Positions 21,577 through 32,721 of a stretch of DNA of 64,000 bases are shown here, piece by piece (position 1 is the first letter of the stretch; each line of letters begins with the position of its first letter). Both the position numbers and the translations under genes were made by a program. The notes under the pieces were generated by a model, which searched no databases, was not told the DNA's origin, and saw nothing but the letters and a program-made list of their open reading frames with translations. The stretch is from Atriophallophorus winterbourni. Taxonomy: Eukaryota > Platyhelminthes > Trematoda > Plagiorchiida > Microphallidae. Location of the stretch: contig JACCGJ010020258.1 in assembly GCA_013407085.1 (NCBI GenBank), forward strand, positions 1-64,000, written 5' to 3'.

Positions 21577-23165
21577 GTCCTGTGCTGTATTCCACATCTT
21601 TTGTGATTTTAACTCGAGTATCTACCTCGTATAACTAATTATAGAACGTAAAGTCTACTGCCTAAGAGTCGATAGAAAATGCGTCATACTCGAACTGGCC
21701 AACGATTGCCCAGATAACCGTGCAGATGGTGACTAAACCGGGTGTGTTCGCCGGGATCAGTAACTCCTCAACTTCATCGAAACGGGAAAGGACTAGGCAA
21801 AACCGTTGCTATAAAGCCCATTCAAATTATAAACAGAAATCCGTGGGTGTAAACCTTAGTGTTTTAATATATTAACATGTCTGAGTCAAGCTAAATGCTG
21901 CACGAAGCTAAAGGAAATTAGCTAATTGATCTACGGTCTAGACGTACAAATTTACGGTCGCATACTATTGGATCTTATTCATCGTTCTTTTGTCTGATCT
22001 AGATGGTTCGTATATCATTAAACTTGTATAAAATTCCTCATCCAAAATATACCGACTTCAAGTCCGAGAAACGTGAATCTTGAAAATCAAACTTTTCCAG
22101 TTTCAACCACACGTTACATAAACGCGCAACTTTGCTTCCAATCCAGAATAACGCAATAACTCAAATAACTCAGGAAGCTCTCGTCATCTCGAATTTACAG
22201 GCAGTTGTTTCCACATTGTAGGATCAAAACTCACAGAACAGCCTCACTTTCTCTACAAGTGGACGCTTTTACTATCCGTTGGATAGCACTGAATCTCATC
22301 CGTTTGTTTATCACCCCACTAACAGCTACCGAGCGTTGACGACCGCGTAGCCCAGTGTATCGACCTGCTCTTGCAAAATTGTAACGATCACCGATAACAT
22401 GACCTTAAACGGACCTGGCGACGAGGCTTGCAAAAAGTGCATACTTTGTCAAAACCTGGTAAGTCCCAGATCGCGTCAGGTTAAATGTTACTTGTGTTCG
22501 ATTGCTCTTCATGCGAATTGTGACAAATCTTAATCATCCGAAACAGTGACTCCGATTATATATGTAATTCATGCAGAGTTAAAGTATCTAGAAGAATAAC
22601 TGAAAACTCTGATTTAATTATGGAAAGCGATTACTCGCTGTAGAGGCAAACCTAAAATGGCTTAAAAATACATTAGTCTTCCAAATCATTTGCGTGTCAA
22701 GAAGCGCCTACATCAGTTCAAAGCACGTGAACCGAAAGTCTTACAGGGAAGCCGTAACTACCGCGGAAACACCGCTTGCTCCAGAAATCAAAGTCCCTTC
22801 CAACAACTCTGTATGACCAATGATACTGCGAAGCAGACCAGTAGTCCATCGAATGGAAGTGCTAGATTATCGAAGTGTGTGTATAGGCTAAGGCAGAGGA
22901 GCTTGAACACGAAACTTCCACAAGAGACAAAAATGGAAGATCTAACAGTAATCTCACTGAATCAACATCGTTATTGTTAAAGTAACGTGAAGCAGATGAC
23001 AGGAAACGATGGAATGATCTTTGCTAAAGCTTAGGTATCACTGACAATCCTGCGTTATTGATCCGATTATTTAGACCACTGAACTCACCCCGTGCGAACT
23101 CATCCAGGTTACTGTGTGTAGTACTAACGTCTGTGCAAGATGTAGATAATGTCTTGCTCGCCTAC
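21577..23165 (+). mobile_element. L-b type 5' region and ORF1 fragment inserted into L-b ORF2
   Basis: This segment lies between two copies of a roughly 58-bp sequence containing CTCGCAGAAGACAAGAGC (21530-21575 and about 23167-23222). Its right half holds an L-b ORF1 start region: CKKCILCQNLVSPRSRQVKCYLCSIALHANCD at about 22420-22530 (a CxxC...CxxC...HxxC PHD-type finger), then decayed ORF1 to near 23010 (DDRKRWNDLC). The left half (21577-22280) is unassigned but may be L-b 5' UTR. No ORF2 is present. Confidence 0.5.
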
Positions 23166-23345
23166 AATGCTTAATTAATCTATTGGCCTCGCAGAAGACA
23201 AGAGCTCACACATTTATTCTAACTTTCCCTCATTCGTGACTCAACTGTAGACGACATTTTTTCCGTGCGAGTTTGTTTTACTTGAAATAATTTACCCGAT
23301 TATGTTGTAAACTCACCAAATCAGCACATTTGCTAATTTGCGAGA
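23166..23345 (+). pseudogene. L-b ORF2 C-terminus resumed
   Basis: Continues the L-b C-terminal motif: SQKTRAHTFILTFPHS, then RRHFFRASLFYLK in damaged form, matching HNTRAHTFTLTVPHSRLNCRRHFFAVRVCF at 41530-41610 (complement). Broken by several indels. Confidence 0.65.
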
Positions 23346-23369
23346 GCCATTCTCTACTCGTGAACAAGC

Positions 23370-23950
23370 TGCAAGAGGCTGGTAGTAATGAACGCAATCT
23401 TTCTTTACGGTTTTCTTTTTGGTGTACACCAATGACCTTCCAAAACTCGTTACAGTGAAGATGGTTTTTTTGCGGATGATGCTAACCTTTGGATGCGAAT
23501 TAAGTCAAGCGTGAACTGTTCGCACTCACCGAGCGATTCGAATAACTGAAGGCTTAGTCAGATCGGAACAAACTTCCATTCAACTTCAGAAAGTACAAAA
23601 TGATGCAAACAGATGAAAAATAAATTCATGCAGAATATTGGATCACAAAAAATAAAGTGGACAACAGAAAATAGTATCCCAGTGTTTGGATATGTGAAAG
23701 TCTATAGAACAGCATGGAATGCAAAGCCGTGAACAACCCATCTAGCCGTATGCTAGTTATGCTTCGACGGATATTTGGAAGCTTTTCAATTGAAACTTTC
23801 ACTCCTCTCTTGAATACGCATATAAAATCAGTGTTTGATTACCCAATGCAAGATTGGACACCATGAATTCAAAATGATATCAAAACTGCTCGAAGGATTT
23901 CTCGATGAGCAACCAAAATGTTTATTACTGTCTTCGCAACCTCCCTTATG
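23370..23950 (+). pseudogene. Decayed CR1-like LINE ORF2, RT palm onward
   Basis: Fragments FLFGVYTNDLPKLV and VFFADDANLWMRIKS (catalytic FADD, near 23475) identify an RT. VNNPSSRMLVMLRRIFGSFSIE and FDYPMQDWTP follow. Family unclear, with several frameshifts. The end is cut by the tail of L-f at 23953. Confidence 0.65.
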
Positions 23951-23952
23951 GA

Positions 23953-25666
23953 TTCAAGATTCAAGATTTATGGTTAAAAAAGCAAATAGCTGTACAGTAC
24001 CAGAGGAGATAAGTATAAAAAATTTAAAAATTGTTTCTTGTATGATCATATCCATGTTCTTCACAGGTGGAGCAAAAATAATCCCCGATGGCGACACAGA
24101 CGGAGGGAAAAAAATCTTTGGATGGACGGTAGTTCCGTGCGTTAAAAAATATAGACATCAATAGGTAGGGGCCAACGCAGTAGTTCTCAACATAAGGTTT
24201 CGTAACCTTTGTTTAAAGATGTTCTCGTTCGCTGAGGTAACAATATCTGTCGGCAAGCTGTTCCACAACAAGCATACACGAACAGCGAAGAAGTGACGGC
24301 AACAATTCAATCGTGAGTGTGGGATTTGAAGGGTCAAAGGGTGGCTGCGTGTGGGGACAACGGAACCAACCTTGAAGAGGTGTTTGTGAGAGTGGGATTT
24401 CGCGTAGATGATTGGATATGTCAGAGTGAGGTCGTGTAGCATACGTCGGCGCTCGAGGGTGCACAGTCCAAGTCTGGTCAGTTGCTGCTCAAAGGGTAAA
24501 TTATTCAATCCGGTAACCATTTTGGTTGCCTTGTGATAAATTCGTTCGAGGAGCGAGATGTTTTTTTCCATCCATGGCGTCCAAGCTTGTACAGCGTAGT
24601 CAACGCAGGATGTATGTAAGTGTTTAGTAATTTCACGAGTGAGTGTGGTGGGAAACGTCCGAAAATGCGTTTCAGTAAACCTAGCAAGCTGCACGCACGC
24701 TTGTAGACGACTTCGCACTGTAGGCTGTTCTTCAAAGTGCCAGACACCAAGATTCCGAGATCTTTTTGTGATGTACTCCATTCAAGCGGGTGGCTGCCAA
24801 GTTTGTAGGTAAAGGGAAAGGGTTTTCCGACTTACAACATTTTGCACTTGCGGAAATTAAATGGCAGTTTGTTTTGGATTGACCACTGGTGCAGCTTATT
24901 CAAATCTCCTTGCAGAACATGACAGTCCTCGATAGAGTTTACCTTCGTCCAGATTTTTACATCATCTGCGAATAAAACAAGCTTGCATGCTAGTAAGTTC
25001 GGTAGATCGTTTATAAATATGAGGAACAGTATTGGACCGAGAACCGAACCCTGAGGGACTCCGCTCGTGGCTTCAATTGTTCGAGAAGTTTCACCATCTA
25101 TTCTGACTTTTACTTTGCGTCCAGACAGGTAACTTGTGAACCATGTTAGTAAGTTTCCGATGACGCCAACATTCTGCAGCTTCTGAAGCAGTAAGGAGTG
25201 ATTCACTCTGTCGAATGCTTTAGATATATCTAAGTAACCGGCATGAACGGAACCCCCTTGGTCTAGTGCTTGCGTCCACCATTTAGATTCGTGAGCAATT
25301 TAGACAGGCATGAATATGTTTCCCTAAATCCGTGTTGTGTGAAAGTTATTAGCTGATGGTTCTCGAAATGTTCAACAAGTCGTTCACACACCAGACGTTC
25401 CAAAATTTTAGAAACCGCTGAAAGAAGCGTCACGGGGCGGTAATTTGCCGGACCAGAACGACTGCCCCTTCTGTAGATTGGTGTGATAACACCGGTTTTC
25501 CATTGAGTTGGTACGGTTCCCGTATTCAATGAATGCCTGAATAGACCACACACTGGGCCACAAAGCACCAGCTCGCATGACTTCAGAATAGCAGGTGTTA
25601 TTCCATCCTCTCCTGGTGATTTGCGAACGTTCAGCCCGCGTAAATGTTTTCGCACTACCGTAGGAT
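23953..25666 (-). pseudogene. L-f LINE copy 1: 5'-truncated ORF2
   Basis: Minus-strand ORF2 from KHLRGLNVRKSPGEDGITPAILKSC (25655) through NYRPVTLLSAVSKILERLVCERL, FTQHGFRETYSCLSKLL, DISKAFDRVNHSLLLQKL (motif A), TSGVPQGSVLGPILFLIFINDLP and LVLFADDVKIW (25206-24832). The C-terminal frame is 24781-24158 (YAVQAWTPWMEKNISLLERIYHKATK, HSRLNCCRHFFAVRVCLLWNSLPTDIV). A stop and shift near 25260 and another near 24790 break it. Unlike its sister copies it keeps a run of seven T near 24560, so the C-terminal frame stays joined. The tail with ATTCAAG repeats is at 23953. Confidence 0.9.
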
Positions 25667-27232
25667 TGACTTGTGCATCCTAATCTGAATATGGTTGCTC
25701 GCAGACGAATTCGTTCGGGCTTAATCATCACTTATACATTAGTGAACTCAGTTTCATCGTCTGAGGCATTTATTTCGGCAACGGTCACGCCATAACATTC
25801 ACACTCACAAAATGACTCTGGATATGAACATACTCACCGGAACGGCCGTCGGTTTTTCTTTCCAGTGCGTGTTTGTTTCTTATGGAAATCCTAACCGTCA
25901 GAAGTTGTACAATCATCTAGTGAAAAGATTTTAGGAGACAAACTGGATATATTTATGTTCAGTAGCTCCACCATTTAGACCGTTCATATAACTTCATTAG
26001 GAAGTTCACACGATATTTATCTCCCAACGAAATCTTTTCATCATACTCAGGAAAAACGTGACATTTTTTATACTTATAAAAAGGGTCGAGCTTTCCAAAG
26101 CCTCGATTTTTATGTTCGACAATCTTTGTTTTAGGCAGGATTGACAGTATTTCTATCCATCGCTGTCGAATCCGTAATAAAACTGCACAGAAATAGGTTA
26201 TCTGATTGTGCTGTCAAATTGCAGCTTTCCATTGCATAATCATCAGAGACTGACACAAAGTCGCCATAGAAAATATCTCAAATCGTTTCGACAGCGTCGG
26301 ACTTATAAATAATGTTAGTGATTCATTGTTACATAATAAAAGCTCACTCAAATATCCGAACTTACCGAGCTGTGCAAACGATACTCACCTGACCACGTCG
26401 CTGTTACAGAAAGCTGGTTTTAATCTTATATGAGTGCACAGATCTGCAATCGTGCAGTTCTTATGTGCTTGTGCGGCCAACACCGTGCTAAATTAATTGG
26501 CCACAGGTAACGAGCTGCATGCTGAAACAAGCTGGGTATCACTACTAGTTCTATTTTCTTTCTCATAACTGTCTAAGCCTGGACAACTTGACAGTATCTT
26601 AGCCCACGTGCAGTCTCTGAATGTGCGACACTTTGCCTGGACCAGGCTTGAGCTTTCATACCATACCATGAGTGAAAGCGAACTGTCGATCCCCAACATG
26701 ATACTATTACGGAACGATCGTCCACGAAAAGCTGGTGGTGTGGTTCTATACTGTCATGAACGTCTTCAGTGCATAAAGATTCAAGATTCAAGATACATGA
26801 TTTATGGTTGAAAAAGCAATTAACTTTACAATACCCATAGAGTGGAATTATTGGTACAAATGTATATATGTACCTATCACAACCTCGAATCAGAAGATTC
26901 CCTTACACCGGAGTCACAGGACGACTGCATCATCGGCATAATATATAGCCCTCTGGCCTCGACGGATTTCAGATCAAATAATTCTCTACACACACTCGAT
27001 CATATATTTGATGAGCTGATCGACATGATTCCACTGCAAGAACATGTTTACGACTTTATTTACAGAAGAGGATCAGAGTTGCCTCCCGTTTTGGATTTCA
27101 TCCTTACTTGAAAGGCGACGGCAGTGTAGGGTGTTTACTACATTCCTTCCATCGGTGATCATCTTGTATAAGGCATCGAATATGTATACAGCGTTAGTCA
27201 AGTATGTGAGTTCACAAAACTATTAAGAAAGA
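25667..27232 (+). mobile_element. L-h LINE 5' block, copy 1
   Basis: The plus strand holds an L-h endonuclease region. Around 26360-26420 is LTELCKRYSPDHVAVTESWF-like sequence, then (26650-26770) MSESELSIPNMILLRNDRPRKAGGVVLYCHERLQCIKI. Between them about 200 bp are foreign. A short LINE 3' tail (26774-26880, ATTCAAGATTCAAG and TATGGTTGAAAAAGC) interrupts it; then IESEDSLTPESQDDCIIGIIYSP and EHVYDFIYRRGSELPPVLDFILT follow to 27110. The left part (25667-26340) has no recognised coding. The block is repeated at 28948-30514 and 32236-32400 plus 44384-45785. Confidence 0.7.
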
Positions 27233-28947
27233 TCAAGATTCAAGATTTATGGTTAAAAAAGCAAATTGCTGTACTGTACCATAGGATATACGTATAAAAA
27301 AATTAAAAAAAATCGTTACTTGTATGATCATATCCGTGTTCTTCATAGGTGGAGCAAAAATAATCCTCAATGGCAACACAGACTCAGGGAAAAGAATCTT
27401 TGGATGGACGGTAGTTCGTGCGTTAAAAAATATAGACATCAATAGGTAGGGGCCAACGCAGTAGTTCTCAACATAAGGTTTCGTAACCTTTGTTTAAAGA
27501 TGTGCTCGTTCGCTGAGGTAACAATATCTGTCGGCAAGCTATTCCACAAGAAGCATACAAGAACAGCGAAGAAGTGACGACGACAATTCAATCGTGAGTG
27601 TGGGATTTGAAGGGTCAAAGGGTGGCTGCGTGTGGGGACAACCGAACCAAACTTGAAGAGGTGTTTGAGAGGGTGGGATTTCGCGTAGATGATTCGATAT
27701 GTCAGAGTGAGGTCGTGTAGGATACGTCTGCGCTCGAGGGTGCACAGTCTAAGTCTGGTCAGTCGCTGCCCAAAGGGTAAATTATTCAATCCGGTAACCA
27801 TTTTGGTTGCCTTGTGATAAATTCGTTCGAGGAGCGAGATGTTTTTTCCATCCATGGCGTCCAAGCTTGTACAGCGTAGTCAACGACAGGATGTATGTAA
27901 GTGTTTAGTAATTTCGCGAGTGAGTGTGGTGCTAAACGTCCGAAAATGCGTTTCAGTAAACCTAGCAAGCTGCACGCACGCTTGTAGACGGCGTCGCACT
28001 GTAGGCTGTTCTTCAAAGTGCCAGACACCAAGATTCCGAGATCTTTTTGTGATGTACTCCATTCAAGCGGGTGGCTGCCAAGTGTATAGGGAAAGGGAAA
28101 GGGTTTTCCGACTTGCAACATTTTGCACTTGCGGAAATTAAATGACAGTTTGTTTTGGATTGACCACTAGTGCAGCTTATTCAAATCTCTTGCAGAACTT
28201 GACAGTCCTCAATAGAGTTGACCTTCGTCCAGATTGTTACATCGTCTGCGAATAAAACAAGCTTACATGCTAGTAAGTTCGGTAGATCGTTTATAAATAT
28301 GAGAAACACTATCGGACCGAGAACCGAACCCTGAGGGACTCCGCTCGTGGCTTCAATTGTTCGAGAAGTTTCACCATCTATTCTGACTTTTACTTTGCGT
28401 CCAGACAGGTAACTTGTGAACCATGTTAGTAAGTTTCCGATGACGCCAACATTCTGCAGTTTCTGAAGCAGTAAGGAGTGATTCACTCTGTCGAATGCTT
28501 TAGATATATCTAAGTAACCGGCATGGACGGAACCCCCTTGGTCTAGTGCTTGCGTCCAGCCATTTAGATTCGTGAGCAATTTAGACATGCATGAATATGT
28601 TTCCCTAAATCCGTGTTGTGTGAAAGTTATTAGCTGATGGTTCTCGAGATGTTCAACAAGTCGTTCTTACAACACACGTTCCAAAATTTTAGAAACCGCT
28701 GGAAGAAGCGTCACGGGGCGGTAATTTGCCGGACCAGAACGACTGCCCCTTCGGTAGATTGGTGTGATAACACCGGTTTTCCATTGAGTTGGTACGGTTC
28801 CCGTATTCAATGAATGCCTGAATAGACCACACACTGGGCCACAAAGCACCAGCTCGCATGACTTCAGAATAGCAGGTGTTATTCCATCCTCTCCTGGTGA
28901 TTTGCGAACGTTCAGCCCGCGTAAATGTTTTCGCACTACCGTAGGAT
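27233..28947 (-). pseudogene. L-f LINE copy 2
   Basis: Nearly identical to copy 1, offset by about 3281 bp. The ORF2 pieces are 28936-28667, 28588-28181 (RT motifs AFDRVNHS, GVPQGSVLGPIVFLIF, LFADDVTIW), 28121-27786 and 27864-27439. Frameshifts at about 28670, 28190 and 27845 (six instead of seven T). It differs from copy 1 at scattered single bases. Confidence 0.9.
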
Positions 28948-30514
28948 TGACTTGTGCATCCTAATCTGAATATGGTTGCTCGCAGACGAATTCGTTCGGG
29001 CTTAATCATCACTTATACATTAGTGAACTCAGTTTCATCGTCTGAGGCATTTATTTCGGCAACGGTCACGCCATAACATTCACACTCACAAAATGACTCT
29101 GGATATGAACATACTCACCGGAACGGCCGTCGGTTTTTCTTTCCAGTGCGTGTTTGTTTCTTATGGAAATCCTAACCGTCAGAAGTTGTACAATCATCTA
29201 GTGAAAAGATTTTAGGAGACAAACTGGATATATTTATGTTCAGTAGCTCCACCATTTAGACCGTTCATATAACTTCATTAGGAAGTTCACACGATATTTA
29301 TCTCCCAACGAAATCTTTTCATCATACTCAGGAAAAACGTGACATTTTTTATACTTATAAAAAGGGTCGAGCTTTCCAAAGCCTCGATTTTTATGTTCGA
29401 CAATCTTTGTTTTAGGCAGGATTGACAGTATTTCTATCCATCGCTGTCGAATCCGTAATAAAACTGCACAGAAATAGGTTATCTGATTGTGCTGTCAAAT
29501 TGCAGCTTTCCATTGCATAATCATCAGAGACTGACACAAAGTCGCCATAGAAAATATCTCAAATCGTTTCGACAGCGTCGGACTTATAAATAATGTTAGT
29601 GATTCATTGTTACATAATAAAAGCTCACTCAAATATCCGAACTTACCGAGCTGTGCAAACGATACTCACCTGACCACGTCGCTGTTACAGAAAGCTGGTT
29701 TTAATCTTATATGAGTGCACAGATCTGCAATCGTGCAGTTCTTATGTGCTTGTGCGGCCAACACCGTGCTAAATTAATTGGCCACAGGTAACGAGCTGCA
29801 TGCTGAAACAAGCTGGGTATCACTACTAGTTCTATTTTCTTTCTCATAACTGTCTAAGCCTGGACAACTTGACAGTATCTTAGCCCACGTGCAGTCTCTG
29901 AATGTGCGACACTTTGCCTGGACCAGGCTTGAGCTTTCATACCATACCATGAGTGAAAGCGAACTGTCGATCCCCAACAGGATACGATTACGGAACGATC
30001 GTCCACGAAAAGCTGGTGGTGTGGTTCTATACTGTCATGAACGTCTTCAGTCCATAAAGATTCAAGATTCAAGATACATGATTTATGGTTGAAAAAGCAA
30101 TTAACTTTACAATAACCATAGAGTGGAATTATTGGTACAAATGTATATATGTACCTATCACAACCTCGAATCAGAAGATTCCCTTACACCGGAGTCACAG
30201 GACGACTGCATCATCAGCATAATATATAGCCCTCCAGCATCGACGGATTTTAGATCAAATAATTCTCTACACACACTCGATCATATATTTCATGAGCTGA
30301 TCGACATGATTCCACTGCAAGAACATGTATACGACTTTATTTACAGCTGAGGATCAGAGTTGCCTCCCGTTTTGGATTTCATCCTTACTTGAAAGGCGAC
30401 GGCAGTGTAGGGTGTTGACTACATTCCTTCCATCGGTGATCATCTTGTATAAGGCATCGAATATGTATACAGCGTTAATCAAGTATGTGAGTTCACAAAA
30501 CTATTAAGAAAGAT
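28948..30514 (+). mobile_element. L-h LINE 5' block, copy 2
   Basis: Almost the same sequence as 25667-27232, including the interrupting LINE tail (30057-30160). Small differences include a TGA in FIYS near 30347 where copy 1 has AGA. Confidence 0.75.
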
Positions 30515-32235
30515 CAAGATTCAAGATTCAAGATTTATGGTTAAAAAAGCAAATTGCTGTACAGTACCATAGGATATACGTATAAAAAAATTAAAAAAAA
30601 TCGTTACTTGTATGATCATATCCGTGTTCTTCATAGGTGGAGCAAAAAAAATCCTCAATGGCAACACAGACTGAGGGAAAAGAATCTTTGGATGGACGGT
30701 AGTTCCGTGCGTTAAAAAATATAGACATCAATGGGTAGGGGCCTACAAAGTAGTTCTCAACATAAGGTTTCGTAACCTTTGTTTAAAGATGTGCTCGTTC
30801 GCTGAGGTAACAATATCTGTCGGCAAGCTATTCCACAAGAAGCATACACGAACATCGAAGAAGTGACGACGACAATTCAATCGTGAGTGTGGGATTTGAA
30901 GGGTCAAAGGGTGGCTGCGTGTGGGGACAAACGAACCAAACTTGAAGAGGTTGTTGAGAGGGTGGGATTTCGCGTAGATGATTCGGTATGTCAGAGTGAG
31001 GTCGTGTAGGATACGCCTGCGCTCGAGGGTGCACAGTCCAAGTCTGGTCAGTCGCTGCTCAAAGGGTAAATTATTCAATCCGGTAACCATTTTGGTTGCC
31101 TTGTGATAAATTCGTTCGAGGAGCGAGATGTTTTTTCCATCCATGGCGTCCAAGCTTGTACAGCGTAGTCAACGATAGGATGTATGTAAGTGTTTAGTTA
31201 TTTCGCGAGTGAGTGTGGTGCTAAACGTCCGAAAATGCGTTTCAGTAAACCTAGCAAGCTGCACGCACGCTTGTAGACGGCTTCACACTGTAGGCTGTTC
31301 TTCAAAGTGCCTGACACCCACATTCCGAGATCTTTTGTGATGTACTCCATTCAAGCGGGTGGCTGCCAAGTGTATAGGTAACGGGTAATGGTTTTCCGAC
31401 TTGCAACATTTTGCACTTGCGGAAATTAAATGACAGTTTGTTTTGGATTGACCGCTAGTGCAGCTTATTCAAATCTCTTGCAGAACTTGACAGTCCTCGA
31501 TAGAGTTGACCTTCGTCCAGATTGTTACATCGTCTGCGAATAAAACAAGCTTACATGCTAGTAAGTTCGGTAGATCGTTTATAAATATGAGAAACAGTAT
31601 CGGACCGAGAACCGAACCCTGGGGGACTCTGCTCATGGCTTCAATTGTTCGAGAAGTTTCACCATCTATTCTGACTTTTACTTTGCGTCCAGACAGGTAA
31701 CTTGTGAACCATGTTAGTAGGTTTCCGATGACGCCAACATTCTGCAGCTTCTGAAGCAGTAAGGAGTGATTCACTCTGTCGAATGCTTTAGATATATCTA
31801 AGTCACCGGCGTGGACGGAACCCCCTTGGTCTAGTGCTTGCGTCCAGTCATTTAGAGTCGTGAGCAAGTTAGACAGGCATGAATATGTTTTCCTAAATCT
31901 GTGTTGTGTGAAAGTTATTAGCTGATGGTTCTCGAGATGTTCAACAAGTCGTTCACACACCAGACGTTCCAAAATTTTAGAAACCGCTGAAAGAAGCGTC
32001 ACGGGGCGGTAATTTGACGGACCAGAACGACTGCCCCCTTTGTAGATTTGTGTGATAGCACCGGTTTTCCATTGAGTTGGTACTGTTCCCGTATTCAGTG
32101 AATGCCTGAATAGACCACATAGTGGGCCACAAAGCTCAAGCTCGCATGACTTCAGAACAGCAGGTGTTATTCCATCCTCTCCTGGTGATTTGCGAACGTT
32201 CAGCCCGCGTAAATGCTTTCGCACAACCGTAGGAT
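30515..32235 (-). pseudogene. L-f LINE copy 3
   Basis: Same truncated L-f as copies 1 and 2 but more divergent. The frame 32224-31469 is open for 251 codons over RT motifs (SKAFDRVNHSLLLQKL, MSRVPQGSVLGPILFLIF, LFADDVTIW). The G of SGVPQG is mutated to R here. The C-terminal pieces at 31153-30743 are damaged. The tail has one more ATTCAAG unit than copy 2. Confidence 0.9.
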
Positions 32236-32400
32236 TGACTTGTGCATCCTAATCTGAATATGGTTGCCTGCAGACGAGTTCGTTCGGGCTTAAACATCAC
32301 TTATACATTATTGAACTCAGTTTCATCATCTGAGGCATTTATTTCGGCAACGGTCACGACATAACATTCACACTCACAAATTGACTCTGGATATGAACAT
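32236..32400 (+). mobile_element. L-h block, copy 3, left part
   Basis: Matches 25667-25829, up to GGATATGAACAT. The rest of the block begins at 44384 (ACTCACCGGAACGG), so a 12-kb nest was inserted here. Confidence 0.8.
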
Positions 32401-32721
32401 TTCGGATTGACATACTGGCGTGCGGTCGTATTTTAGTTGCTCTGACACTTTTGCCCGTTTCTTCGCCAAATCAACTCTGACACTTTTGCCCGTTTCTTCG
32501 CCAAATCAACTCGGATTTCAACCGTTCCAAAACGTTTTGCTATACTTTGACGAGAGCTTTCGGAATTTATACGTTCTGATCTGATCCGTCGATTAACAGC
32601 AAAGTTATCGTTTCAACGTAGTGCGTCCGGCTCACACCGAGTCGGACTGTGTACATCATGGTCCGGCTCTCAGGGGGTCGGACATACAAACATCATCCGC
32701 ATAGGCTCGCTACACACGAAA
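32401..32721 (+). promoter_or_regulatory. L-f upstream region with two hairpins and a 35-bp direct repeat
   Basis: Contains a tandem duplication of TCTGACACTTTTGCCC... (32441 and 32476, period 35). Two inverted repeats follow: GTCCGGCTC/GAGTCGGAC at 32625-32647 and a weaker GTCCG/CGGAC at 32661-32683. ORF1 is missing from this copy. Confidence 0.5.
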
